Of a stretch of DNA of 64,000 nt, positions 18,672-27,369 are shown in pieces (position 1 is the stretch's first letter; the number at the start of each line of letters is the position of its first letter). The position numbers and the translations under genes were made by a program. The notes beneath the pieces were generated by a model. The model saw nothing but the letters and a program-made list of their open reading frames with translations, was not told the DNA's origin and ran no database searches. The DNA is taken from positions 1-64,000 of the forward strand of contig JALEJI010000073.1 of the NCBI GenBank assembly GCA_022769825.1, read 5' to 3'. The stretch comes from Prevotella sp. Its GTDB lineage: Bacteria; Bacteroidota; Bacteroidia; Bacteroidales; Bacteroidaceae.

Positions 18672-20354
18672 ATGAAAACCAAGATATTTAATACCGGACT
18701 GATGCTTGCTTTGGCACTTGCCTTCACGGGCTGTGCTGAGGAGGAGAATGTAGCTCCGACCGCCAACCGTGAGGGTATCACGAGCCTCTCGGCTTATTTC
18801 ACGAGCGGTACTTATCAGGACAAGTTGGCAGCACAGCTCTCCACGACCTCATCGGAGACAACCGACTATGTGATTCCTATTCCTTATTATTATCCGGAGG
18901 AGAGCGACTATGTGCCTTCTGAGGACATGAAGAATATGAAGGTGACGGCAAAGTTGGAGAACAACTGTTTTCTTTCTCCGGGATTAGGCGTGCTCGACTT
19001 AACAAAGAAGAACGAGTTTACGTACACCAACCCTTATGGAGAACAAAAGAAAATAACTATCTCGGGGCAGCTCACGCATCTGAACAAATGTGCTATTAAG
19101 AGTTTTATGGCCGAGCCGGGCGACCTTACGGGGGTCATCGACGAAGAGAGCAAGACTATATCCCTCGTCACGGCTGCCGACCTTTCGGAGATGACAGCCG
19201 ACGTTGTACTCGATCCTCATGCCACCATTTCTCCCGACCCTTCAGTGCCTCACAACTTTAACGACGGTTTCGAGTTTACGGTCACTGCTGACAATGGTGT
19301 GGACAAGTCGACCTACAAGGTTATGAAGCAGATCCCGCCGAAGATCGACAATGGTTATCGTGCAGGCAGCGAGAAAGAGCTGTTTGTCAACGATATGACG
19401 ACACTGGGCGTGAAAGATCCAAATGCCATTCATCCTACCTTGGCCTGCATCGGGAACTTCGTTGTCCTCAACTTGGGTGACGGCAGCGCCCCTCAGTATT
19501 TCCGAAAGGCTACAGGATCAAAGGTCGGAACCATCGCCTTGGGTGAGGCCAAGGCAACAGGAGCTATTGCAAGCGACAATGTAGGCAACATGCTGATATG
19601 TAACTTTGCAGACAACGGTCAGACGCTCAATATCTACAAGACCAACGACGTGACGAAGGCACCCACAAAGCTTATCTCTTATACCAACGGCCTCGGTGTG
19701 GGTATTGGAGCCCGTCTGCATGTGCAGGGTGACCTGAACAGCAATGCTGTCATCACGGCCACTCCTTACAGCTGCAACAATGCCATACGCTGGATAGTAA
19801 AGGACGGCAGGGTCGGAAATCCTGAGAACATCCTCATGTCTGTGGCTGCCTGGGGTGCACAAGACGATGCAGCAAAAGTTGTGGGCGTAGATGCTGAAGG
19901 CAAAAACGGTTCTATCGTCGACTACTATCAGAGTGGAGCATGCCAAATGTACTATCTCTCCGACTGGAAGACTTCTGCGAACCTCGTGCAGGACAATAGC
20001 GGCAATGCCTGGGGGTACAATACTGCAGCCATCGACGTGCGTCCGTTCAATAAAGCGCGTTACCTCACGCTCTTCGAAATGGGTTACTGGCCCGACTGGG
20101 GGTTGACAGGCCATATCTACCTCTACGATGCAAGCAATCCTGCTTCGGTTACCGGAACAACGGATGGCAGCTCCATGTTGAAGTATGCTTACACGATACC
20201 CGACAACTTTGGTTCCGTGGGCTATGCTTCCGACGGCCGCTTCGCTGATGTGCTTGTCACTCCTTCCGAGGACGGTTACTTCCTCTATATCTTCTATGCT
20301 TCCAACACGCACCTGTCGTTTGGCGGCATCCAGGTAGATTGTATCAAGAAATAA
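18672..20354 (+). CDS. DUF5018-type lipoprotein, probable surface glycan-binding protein
   Basis: 560 aa. Lipobox AFTGC followed by AEEEN, an acidic stretch of the type that sends Bacteroidetes lipoproteins to the cell surface. The N-terminal third (ITSLSAYFTSGTYQDKLAAQ, then about 140 residues of Ig-like beta strands) resembles DUF5018. The rest reads as repeated beta strands and may form a propeller or sandwich. I see no catalytic signature. Its position right after susD is where accessory surface glycan-binding proteins are normally encoded. Function is inferred from context. Confidence 0.65.
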   Translation: MKTKIFNTGLMLALALAFTGCAEEENVAPTANREGITSLSAYFTSGTYQDKLAAQLSTTSSETTDYVIPIPYYYPEESDYVPSEDMKNMKVTAKLENNCFLSPGLGVLDLTKKNEFTYTNPYGEQKKITISGQLTHLNKCAIKSFMAEPGDLTGVIDEESKTISLVTAADLSEMTADVVLDPHATISPDPSVPHNFNDGFEFTVTADNGVDKSTYKVMKQIPPKIDNGYRAGSEKELFVNDMTTLGVKDPNAIHPTLACIGNFVVLNLGDGSAPQYFRKATGSKVGTIALGEAKATGAIASDNVGNMLICNFADNGQTLNIYKTNDVTKAPTKLISYTNGLGVGIGARLHVQGDLNSNAVITATPYSCNNAIRWIVKDGRVGNPENILMSVAAWGAQDDAAKVVGVDAEGKNGSIVDYYQSGACQMYYLSDWKTSANLVQDNSGNAWGYNTAAIDVRPFNKARYLTLFEMGYWPDWGLTGHIYLYDASNPASVTGTTDGSSMLKYAYTIPDNFGSVGYASDGRFADVLVTPSEDGYFLYIFYASNTHLSFGGIQVDCIKK

Positions 20355-20365
20355 GGCAAGGCAGT

Positions 20366-21436
20366 ATGAAAACCAACAGGTTATCTTCAGTCTTATTTCT
20401 GTCTCTTTGCTGCTTGGGAGGCCTCTTTGCCTCCTGCAGCTCAGAGGATCATGAGGACATCCTGTCTAAATGGTCTTGGGACAGAGAAGAGCCTAATCCC
20501 GACATCGTAAGCCAGGGATGGATCAATGTGCGATCCGATTTTGGTGTGAAGACATCTTATCTCGACATCTACAAACTGACGAAGACGGATAAAGGCGATT
20601 CCGTCATTGCTTTCATCGCCGTGGCAGACATGTCGCAGGCTAAATTCTCTGTCAGCTCTGATATTCATTGGGACGACGAGGCACAGGGCAATGGTAACGA
20701 CAAGGTCTACACACCTTCGGAGTTTTATGCCAAGGACGGTCAACCCTTGGTCGTCATTAACGGTGGTCTCTTCTTCTATGACAACAGTTCAAAGAAGACA
20801 GGTTTCTACTATTCGCAGAGTTCTTGCTACAGTGGTGGAAACATGCTCAGTCCTAACCAGAACTATTGGTCGGAAGACTGGACTAACTTCTGGTATCCTA
20901 CCATCGGATTTTTCTTTCAGGACAAGAACAAAGACTTTCATGCCACATGGACTTATTATGCCAACGACGGAAAAGACTATAGTTATGCCGACTGCAAGGT
21001 CATCGACCGTTCTACTCCCGAGACCTCTGCTCCCGATGCCACTCATCCCTCCAAGGGCACAGTGCTCAACGATGGCACTTCGGTCAACGGCATCGGCGGC
21101 GTGAGCGTGCTCATTCATGAAGGCAGGGTTCGTGATACGTGGAAGGATGAGTTGCTCGATGTCAGCGCTTCTTCTAAACAACCCCGTACCGCCATAGGCT
21201 ATATAGGAGCAAACAAGAAGCTCGTCTTCTTTGTCTGTGAAGGCCGACAAATGACTAAAGGCGTGAAAGGTCTGACCACAGCAGAAGTGGCAAGCTTGCT
21301 CAAAGCTGTCGGGTGCACAGAAGCCCTCAACCTTGACGGCGGAGGCTCGTCGTGCATGATTGTCAAAGGTCAGCAGACAATTAAGCCCAGCGACGGTCAT
21401 GAACGTAAGGTGCTTGATGCCTGCTATATACAATAA
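20366..21436 (+). CDS. Phosphodiester glycosidase (NAGPA/DUF2233) family lipoprotein
   Basis: 356 aa from the ATG at 20366; the ORF-track TTG start at 20339 would overlap the upstream gene and precede the signal peptide (MKTNRLSSVLFLSLCCLG). Lipobox LFASC, then SSEDHED, an acidic surface-export-like tail. The catalytic domain has VVINGGLFFYDN, GGVSVLIHEGRV and LNLDGGGSSCMIV, the conserved blocks of the family that includes the mammalian 'uncovering enzyme', which removes GlcNAc from GlcNAc-1-P-mannose. It starts 11 bp after the DUF5018 gene and 6 bp precede the next lipoprotein. The segment HEDILSKWSWD just after the Cys recurs in that next protein. Confidence 0.87.
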   Translation: MKTNRLSSVLFLSLCCLGGLFASCSSEDHEDILSKWSWDREEPNPDIVSQGWINVRSDFGVKTSYLDIYKLTKTDKGDSVIAFIAVADMSQAKFSVSSDIHWDDEAQGNGNDKVYTPSEFYAKDGQPLVVINGGLFFYDNSSKKTGFYYSQSSCYSGGNMLSPNQNYWSEDWTNFWYPTIGFFFQDKNKDFHATWTYYANDGKDYSYADCKVIDRSTPETSAPDATHPSKGTVLNDGTSVNGIGGVSVLIHEGRVRDTWKDELLDVSASSKQPRTAIGYIGANKKLVFFVCEGRQMTKGVKGLTTAEVASLLKAVGCTEALNLDGGGSSCMIVKGQQTIKPSDGHERKVLDACYIQ

Positions 21437-21442
21437 TAGAAT

Positions 21443-22858
21443 ATGAAACGAATATCTTTTGCAACACTCATCGTCCTGTTCTTTTCCGTACTCAGCACGT
21501 TCTCAGCTTGCAGCACGGAGAATCACGAGGACATCTTGGGCAAATGGACATGGGACGGTAACGAAGACACCACGGTTGTCACGGCTAAGCCACGCTATAT
21601 CTGGATTGATGCAGCGGCCAACTTCGCCCGCTTTGCCAACAGTAAGGAGAACATTGAGGAAGACCTTACGAAAGTGAAGAATGCTGGGTTCACCGATATT
21701 ATCGTGGACGTGCGTCCCACGATGGGCGATGTGCTCTTCAACAGTTCGCATTGCCCGCAGGTGACGAAGCTCGACTATTGGACCGACAGCGGGCAGTATC
21801 AGTTCTATGAGCGCACGGCCACGTGGGACTATCTTCAGGCCTTCATCGACATCGCACACAAGCTCGGTCTGAAAGTCACGGCGAGCATGAACACTTTTGT
21901 CGGCGGCAACCTCTATGCTTACGGCTTAGGCGAGCAAGGTCTCGTCTTCCGCGACGCTGCGAAGAAAGATTGGGTGACGACGCTCAATATGGCTGATGGA
22001 CCGGTCAACGAGATGGACCTAACGACCACAGATCCGTCGGATGCAGCCTTCTATGGCACGAAGTTTCTGAACCCTGTCAACAAGGATGTTCAAGACTATC
22101 TCATCAGTATCATCTCCGACTTGGCTCAATACAATGTCGATGGCATCTGTCTCGACCGTTGCCGCTTCGACAACCTGACATCCGATGTGTCTGACTATAC
22201 GCAGCAGAAGTTTAAGGAGTACTTAGGTGTCAGCGACCTCGACTTCTTCACTGATGTTATCAAGCCCGAATCAACCACGACGAGTGAGAACAGCGGCAAG
22301 AAGTATTTCAAAGACTGGATTGCTTTCCGTGCCAAGACAATCTGCGATTTCGTCAAGCGCGCTTCTGAAACCGTGCATGCCGTCAACAAGAACATTAAGT
22401 TCTCAACTTATGTCGGTGCCTGGTATTCATCTTATTCGCCAGAGAGCGGAGTCAACTGGGCAAGCAGCAGCTACGATGCTTCCGCGGCATACAGCTGGGC
22501 CAACAGCGACTATCAGAAATACAGTTATCTGTCTTCGCTCGACCAGATCTTCCTCGGTTGCTATGCAGGCACCGATGCAGTTTATGGCGATGGTGAATGG
22601 ACGATGCAAGGCTTTGCCAAGCAGGGACAGAACCTTATTAAAGGTGAGGTGCCTTTCATCGGCGGCCCGGATGTCGGCAATTCGACAGGTTTCACTCAGG
22701 GTGGACAAGGCGATGCGGTCACTAAGAGCGTAGATGCTATTATCAATGTGGCCGATGGCTATTTCGTCTTCGATCTGTGCCATGTCAGGGAGTATGACTA
22801 CTGGGATGCGCTGAAGAAAGGCATAGATGCCTATTTGGAATCGCTCAGTTCCAAATAG
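21443..22858 (+). CDS. GHL10-like (family 10-like) putative glycosidase lipoprotein
   Basis: 471 aa. Lipobox FSAC, then STENHEDILGKWTWDG, nearly the same module as in the preceding lipoprotein. The barrel starts with GFTDIIVDVRPTMGDVLF and includes HKLGLKVTASMNTFV and VDGICLDRCRFDN, which resemble the PF02638 'glycosyl hydrolase-like 10' / alpha-amylase-like group. Probable catalytic acids are the Asp in GICLDR and a later Asp/Glu; I cannot assign them firmly. It probably sits on the cell surface with the phosphodiester glycosidase. Substrate unknown. The stop codon lies inside a perfect hairpin (22831-22858). Confidence 0.75.
   Translation: MKRISFATLIVLFFSVLSTFSACSTENHEDILGKWTWDGNEDTTVVTAKPRYIWIDAAANFARFANSKENIEEDLTKVKNAGFTDIIVDVRPTMGDVLFNSSHCPQVTKLDYWTDSGQYQFYERTATWDYLQAFIDIAHKLGLKVTASMNTFVGGNLYAYGLGEQGLVFRDAAKKDWVTTLNMADGPVNEMDLTTTDPSDAAFYGTKFLNPVNKDVQDYLISIISDLAQYNVDGICLDRCRFDNLTSDVSDYTQQKFKEYLGVSDLDFFTDVIKPESTTTSENSGKKYFKDWIAFRAKTICDFVKRASETVHAVNKNIKFSTYVGAWYSSYSPESGVNWASSSYDASAAYSWANSDYQKYSYLSSLDQIFLGCYAGTDAVYGDGEWTMQGFAKQGQNLIKGEVPFIGGPDVGNSTGFTQGGQGDAVTKSVDAIINVADGYFVFDLCHVREYDYWDALKKGIDAYLESLSSK
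22831..22858 (+). repeat. Perfect hairpin spanning the stop codon of the GHL10-like gene
   Basis: CTATTTGGAA (22831-22840) and TTCCAAATAG (22849-22858) are exact reverse complements with an 8-nt loop, and the right arm contains the TAG stop. There is no T run, so it is not a standard terminator. It could stabilise a 3' end or reduce expression of the downstream genes, which start 139 bp later. Confidence 0.5.
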
Positions 22859-22997
22859 GGAGTCGTCAGTTCTTCGGTCGGAATCTATGGGTTCCCCATT
22901 TAGAATCAATAGGGCTTGGAAACGGAAAGGATGATAGCGGTCACTTTTTAGTGGCGCTGTGTATTTATTGACATTTACAACTTATAACTATATAGCT

Positions 22998-24194
22998 ATG
23001 ATGGATAAAAAGGAATATTTAAGACATTGGGCCGACTCATATAAGCGCGACCTGACGGAGAACATCATGCCGTTCTGGATGGAGTACGGCTGGGACCGTA
23101 AGCACGGCGGCGTTTACACCTGTGTCAATCGCGATGGATCACTGATGGACACCACGAAGAGCGTGTGGTTTCAGGGTCGCTTCGCTTTTGTCTGCGCCTT
23201 TGCTTACAACAATGTGGAGCATCGTCAGGAATGGCTCGACGCGGCGAAGAGCACCATCGACTTCTTTGAGAAATACTGTTTCGACAAGGACGGCCACATG
23301 TACTTCTCTGTTACCGAGGACGGCAAGCCGTTGCGCAAGCGCCGTTACGTGTTCAGTGAGACCTTTGCTGCCATAGCGCTCTCCGAGTATGCCATCGCGA
23401 CGGGCGACAAGGGATGTGCCCAGCGTGCCCTCAAGATTTTTGAGGATACCCAGCGCTTCCTCAGCACTCCGGGTTTCCTGGAGCCTAAGTTTGAGCCGGA
23501 GGTGAAGCTGCAGAGCCACAGCATCGTGATGATCCTTATCAATGTGGGCTCGCGCATCCGTGCCGTCATCGATGATCCGGTGCTCACACAGCAGATCGAC
23601 GAGAGTGTGGAGAAGCTGCGCCGTTACTTCATGCACCCTGAGTTTAAGGCTCTCTTGGAGAGCGTAGGCCCCAACGGTGAGTTCATCGACACGAATATGA
23701 CCCGTACCATCAACCCGGGACATTGCATCGAGACCGCCTGGTTCCTCATGGAGGAGGCACGCTATCGCAACTGGGACAAGCGGTTGCTCGACACGGCTCT
23801 GACCATCTTCAACTGGTCTTGGGACTGGGGATGGGACAAGGAATACGGAGGCATCATCAACTTCCGCGACTGCAAGAACCTGCCGCCGCAGGACTATTCG
23901 CAGGACATGAAGTTCTGGTGGCCGCAGTGCGAGACGATCATCGCCTCTCTGTATGCTTACCTTGCGACGGGCGACGACGAGTATCTCTACCGCCACCGTC
24001 AGATCAGCGAGTGGACTTATGCCCACTTCCCCGATAAGGAGTTTGGCGAGTGGTATGGTTATCTGCACCGCGACGGCACCGTGGCTCAGCCGGCCAAGGG
24101 CAACCTCTTCAAAGGGCCGTTCCATATTCCGCGCATGATGACAAAGTGTTACACCCTCTGCAACGACATCTTAGCCACCTTGAATCAGCAATAG
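22998..24194 (+). CDS. N-acylglucosamine 2-epimerase (AGE/RnBP) family protein
   Basis: 398 aa from the ATG at 22998 (the next codon, 23001, is also ATG); the GTG at 22959 in the ORF track adds a peptide that does not look native. No signal peptide, so it is cytoplasmic. The (alpha/alpha)6-barrel fingerprints are present: FQGRFAFVCAFAYNN, YVFSETFAAIALSEYA, NPGHCIETAWFLMEEA and FKGPFHIPRMMTKCY, with the catalytic His residues in GHC and FHIPR. Members interconvert GlcNAc and ManNAc, or epimerise or isomerise other sugars such as cellobiose and mannose. Here, next to amino-sugar enzymes, GlcNAc/ManNAc is a reasonable guess. It follows the surface lipoproteins and is 16 bp ahead of the phosphoesterase gene. 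Confidence 0.87.
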   Translation: MMDKKEYLRHWADSYKRDLTENIMPFWMEYGWDRKHGGVYTCVNRDGSLMDTTKSVWFQGRFAFVCAFAYNNVEHRQEWLDAAKSTIDFFEKYCFDKDGHMYFSVTEDGKPLRKRRYVFSETFAAIALSEYAIATGDKGCAQRALKIFEDTQRFLSTPGFLEPKFEPEVKLQSHSIVMILINVGSRIRAVIDDPVLTQQIDESVEKLRRYFMHPEFKALLESVGPNGEFIDTNMTRTINPGHCIETAWFLMEEARYRNWDKRLLDTALTIFNWSWDWGWDKEYGGIINFRDCKNLPPQDYSQDMKFWWPQCETIIASLYAYLATGDDEYLYRHRQISEWTYAHFPDKEFGEWYGYLHRDGTVAQPAKGNLFKGPFHIPRMMTKCYTLCNDILATLNQQ

Positions 24195-24210
24195 CAATCG
24201 TATTCAAGAA

Positions 24211-25224
24211 ATGAGAAAACTCTTCTGTTTACTGTTCTTGTGCCTGTCAATGACCTCGCTGGCACAAGAACTGAAGTTCCGTAAGAACGGTGAGTTCAAG
24301 ATCGTTCAGTTCACCGATGTCCATTACAATGGTTCCCGTCAGTCTCAAGTGGCGCTGAGTGTTGTAGACAGCGTGTTGCTGCATGAACGTCCCGACCTCG
24401 TGGTGCTCACAGGCGATGTGCTTTGGGGGCCTCCGGGAAAGGAAAACCTGCTGACGGTCTTGGGACGTATCTCGCAATATGATGTTCCGTTCGTCTATGA
24501 GTTTGGCAATCACGACAGTGAGATGACGGGCATGAGCAACAGGGAGCTATATAACCTCGCGCGCACGGTGAAAAACAATCTGTTGCCTGATCTCTCTGCG
24601 CAGAAAGAGCTCGACTTCACGCTGCGTATCCTTTCGCATGATGGCAGGAAGACGGCAGCAGTGCTCTACTGTTTGGATTCTCACAGCTATCCGGTGGGAT
24701 TCCCCAAGGACAAGCGTCACGGTACCTACGCCTGGCTCACTTTTGACCAGATAGCGTGGTACCGGCAGCAAAGCGCTGCCTTTACGAAAGAAAATGGCGG
24801 GAAGCCCTATCCGGCGCTTGCCTTCTTCCATATTCCCGTGCCGGAGTATCACGATGCCGTGAAGGACGAGAACGCTGTCCTTATTGGTACGCGCCGCGAG
24901 ACAGTCTGTTCGCCCGACTTCAACAGTGGCATGTTTACGGCTATGCACATGGGTGGAGATGTCATGGGCATCTTCTGTGGACATGATCACGACAACGACT
25001 ATGCCGTGATGTGGCACGACATTCTTTTAGCTTATGGCCGTTTCTCTGGCGGAAACACGGTCTATAACCATCTGCCCTGTGGGGCCCGCGTCATCATCCT
25101 TAAGGAGGGCAAGCGCAGCTTCGATACCTACATTCGTGAACGAAAGGGAAAGGTGCTCGATGAGTCGACCTATCCCGACAGTTATACCTCAGATGAATGG
25201 GAGAAACGTCCTTTGGAAAATTAG
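24211..25224 (+). CDS. Calcineurin-like metallophosphoesterase, exported
   Basis: 337 aa with signal peptide (LFCLLFLCLSMTSLAQ). Dimetal phosphoesterase motifs appear in order: QFTDVHYN, VVLTGDVLWG, YEFGNHDSE, ALAFFHIPVPEY and IFCGHDHDND. The group includes purple-acid-phosphatase-like and ICC-type phosphodiesterases, so the substrate may be a phosphomonoester or phosphodiester. In this operon it could remove phosphate exposed by the phosphodiester glycosidase. It is 16 bp after the epimerase gene, and its last 32 nt overlap the start of the FAD oxidoreductase gene in another frame, which suggests translational coupling. Confidence 0.87.
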   Translation: MRKLFCLLFLCLSMTSLAQELKFRKNGEFKIVQFTDVHYNGSRQSQVALSVVDSVLLHERPDLVVLTGDVLWGPPGKENLLTVLGRISQYDVPFVYEFGNHDSEMTGMSNRELYNLARTVKNNLLPDLSAQKELDFTLRILSHDGRKTAAVLYCLDSHSYPVGFPKDKRHGTYAWLTFDQIAWYRQQSAAFTKENGGKPYPALAFFHIPVPEYHDAVKDENAVLIGTRRETVCSPDFNSGMFTAMHMGGDVMGIFCGHDHDNDYAVMWHDILLAYGRFSGGNTVYNHLPCGARVIILKEGKRSFDTYIRERKGKVLDESTYPDSYTSDEWEKRPLEN

Positions 25225-27079
25225 TCTGTCGCTGATTCTCTCAGCCGTTATGCTGCTTCCCTGCCGAGGCGCACGATATGATGTCGTGGTCTACGGTGGG
25301 GGAAGCAGTGGTGTCTGTGCCGCTGTGCAGAGCGCGCGGCTCGGTGTCCGTACGCTTCTTGTCGAGCCTACATCCTGGCTCGGAGGTATGCTTACTGCTG
25401 CCGGCGTGAGTGCCGTAGACGGCAACTACCGGCTGCCCAGCGGACTGTGGGGCGACTTCAAGGACGCGTTAGTCAGACATTACGGATCGCCGGAGGCGTT
25501 GAAAACCGGTTGGGTGAGCAACGTGATGTTTGAGCCGCAGACCGGCGACAGCATCTTCCGTGCCTGGGTCGCGGCGGAAAAGAATCTCACTTACGTATCT
25601 GGTTACGTGCTTTCAACTGCGACAAGGCTTCGAGACTGTTGGTGTCTGACCTTCACGGACGGCAGAAAGAGGATGCGTGTCGAAGCTGCCTATGCTGTTG
25701 ATGCGAGTGAGCTTGGTGACCTTGCGGCTATGGCGCGCTTGCCTTATAGGTTAGGCATGGACAGTAGGGCAGAGACAGGAGAAAGAGAGGCTCCCGAGAA
25801 AGGCAATGATATCGTTCAGGACCTGACTTATTGCGCTACGCTGCGGGCCAGACGAGGAGCCCGTCTGTTGTCCCGTCCCCGGAATTATGATCCTCGTGAG
25901 TTTCGCAATTGCTGTCTTCATGCCGGCAACGACTCTACGACGCGGCAGAAGTTGTGGCCGGCATCTATGATGATTAGTTACGGCCGTTTGCCCAACGGTC
26001 TTTATATGGTCAACTGGCCCATCCATGGCAACGACTATTATCTGAACGATGTGTGCGATGCTCCTGCCAAGCGCCGGTCTTTGGAAGAGGCTGCGAAGCA
26101 AAAGACCCTACGTTTCGTCTATTTCATGCAGCATGAGTTGGGTGCTGACACCTTGGAGCTTGTCGACATCTATCCCACTGCCGACCATCTTCCGCTGATT
26201 CCTTACTATCGCGAGAGCCGTCGCTTTCGCGGGGTCGTAACGTTTACCATCAACGATCTTCGCCATCCTTATACTGATACCACCCGTCCACTTTATCGCA
26301 CGGCAGTAGCTGTGGGCGACTATCCGGTGGACCAGCACCATTATGCTTATCCGCGCCGTGACCTTCCCGACATGAACCTTTTCACGGTGCCGTCGTTTGG
26401 CCTGCCATTAGGTACGTTGCTTCCGGAGAACGAAGACCGTCTGCTGTTGGCAGAAAAGAGCATCTCCGTGACAAACATTGTCAACGGAGCTACCCGTCTC
26501 CAGCCCGTCTCCATGCAGATCGGTCAGGTGGCCGGTACGGTTGCTGCCATGGCCGTAAGCAATCATTGTTCTCCGCGCTTGTTGTCGGTAAGGAGTATTC
26601 AGGCACAGTTGTTGAAAGAAGGTATGTATCTGCTGCCTTATCTTGATGTTGATAAGCATTCACCTCTTTTCGGCCCTTTGCAGCGCATCGGTGCAACGGG
26701 AATGCTCAGAGGAGAAGGAAAGCATATCGACTGGCAGAACCAGACGTGGATCAATGCCGACAGTCTGCTCACGCGCGCTGATCTCCGTTTCTTCCGAGAC
26801 GTTTATCCACATTTTAATCCGCCCATGGACGGAGGTCGGTTCGTCAGTTTATCCGACTTTCTCCTTATTCTTCGTGCTTTGGATAGCAGCCTGTCCTCGT
26901 TGACGGTTGATCGGGCGCAGGCGGTTCTTGGTACCTATAATATAGCGGCTGCTCATGCTTTCGTCTGTCTGACGCGTGCACAGGCTGCTGTCCTTCTCGA
27001 CCAGTTTCTTCATCCTTTTGAGCGGAAGGAGATTGACTTGTCGGGGAAAATAATATCTGATTATATAGATGTCCGCTAA
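25193..27079 (+). CDS. Exported FAD-dependent oxidoreductase (FAD_oxidored type)
   Basis: 628 aa from the ATG at 25193. The ORF-track start at 25034 lies well inside the upstream gene and lacks a signal peptide; from 25193 the protein begins NGRNVLWKISLSLILSAVML, a good signal peptide. Mature protein starts with ARYDVVVYGGGSSGVCAAVQ, the FAD-binding Rossmann motif, then EPTSWLGGMLTAAG. A later segment (LLAEKSISVTNIVNGATRLQP) is typical of the PF12831-like group found in many Bacteroidetes PULs. The substrate of these proteins is generally unknown. It is the last gene of the susC operon and could oxidise a released sugar or aglycone. Confidence 0.85.
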   Translation: MNGRNVLWKISLSLILSAVMLLPCRGARYDVVVYGGGSSGVCAAVQSARLGVRTLLVEPTSWLGGMLTAAGVSAVDGNYRLPSGLWGDFKDALVRHYGSPEALKTGWVSNVMFEPQTGDSIFRAWVAAEKNLTYVSGYVLSTATRLRDCWCLTFTDGRKRMRVEAAYAVDASELGDLAAMARLPYRLGMDSRAETGEREAPEKGNDIVQDLTYCATLRARRGARLLSRPRNYDPREFRNCCLHAGNDSTTRQKLWPASMMISYGRLPNGLYMVNWPIHGNDYYLNDVCDAPAKRRSLEEAAKQKTLRFVYFMQHELGADTLELVDIYPTADHLPLIPYYRESRRFRGVVTFTINDLRHPYTDTTRPLYRTAVAVGDYPVDQHHYAYPRRDLPDMNLFTVPSFGLPLGTLLPENEDRLLLAEKSISVTNIVNGATRLQPVSMQIGQVAGTVAAMAVSNHCSPRLLSVRSIQAQLLKEGMYLLPYLDVDKHSPLFGPLQRIGATGMLRGEGKHIDWQNQTWINADSLLTRADLRFFRDVYPHFNPPMDGGRFVSLSDFLLILRALDSSLSSLTVDRAQAVLGTYNIAAAHAFVCLTRAQAAVLLDQFLHPFERKEIDLSGKIISDYIDVR

Positions 27080-27220
27080 ACTCACACAGCAGCAGGCGAA
27101 TGTCATAATAATAAAAGACATACGTCCTTGTGATTAGTTGACAAGCCCGTATTCTTTTCTACATCCACCATGCGAAGAATAGTTTTTACATTCCTTCAAC
27201 ATCTTACAGGTGAAGATAAG

Positions 27221-27263
27221 GGAAAAGGCTGAATCCAAATGAGGAATTCAGCCTTAATTTTGA
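27221..27263. terminator. Bidirectional terminator between convergent genes
   Basis: AAGGCTGAAT (from 27225) pairs with ATTCAGCCTT (ending 27255), with a short loop region in between. It is flanked by an A run on the left and by AATTTTG on the right. It separates the FAD oxidoreductase gene (+) from the SDR gene (-). The rest of the 290-bp gap (27080-27369) shows nothing else I can name. Confidence 0.6.
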
Positions 27264-27369
27264 TACCGTGCATCAACTTTTACCGGGCAATATTTTTAAA
27301 TCCCCTTTTTTCATGTGTATCACGCAATGCGACAAGGTTCGATAGGTTATTGCCGGCAGGCGCATTAGC

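Noticed and set aside
25034-25192. Upstream start of the FAD oxidoreductase at 25034
   Set aside because: Would add 53 residues encoded inside the phosphoesterase gene and put the signal peptide in the middle of the protein.
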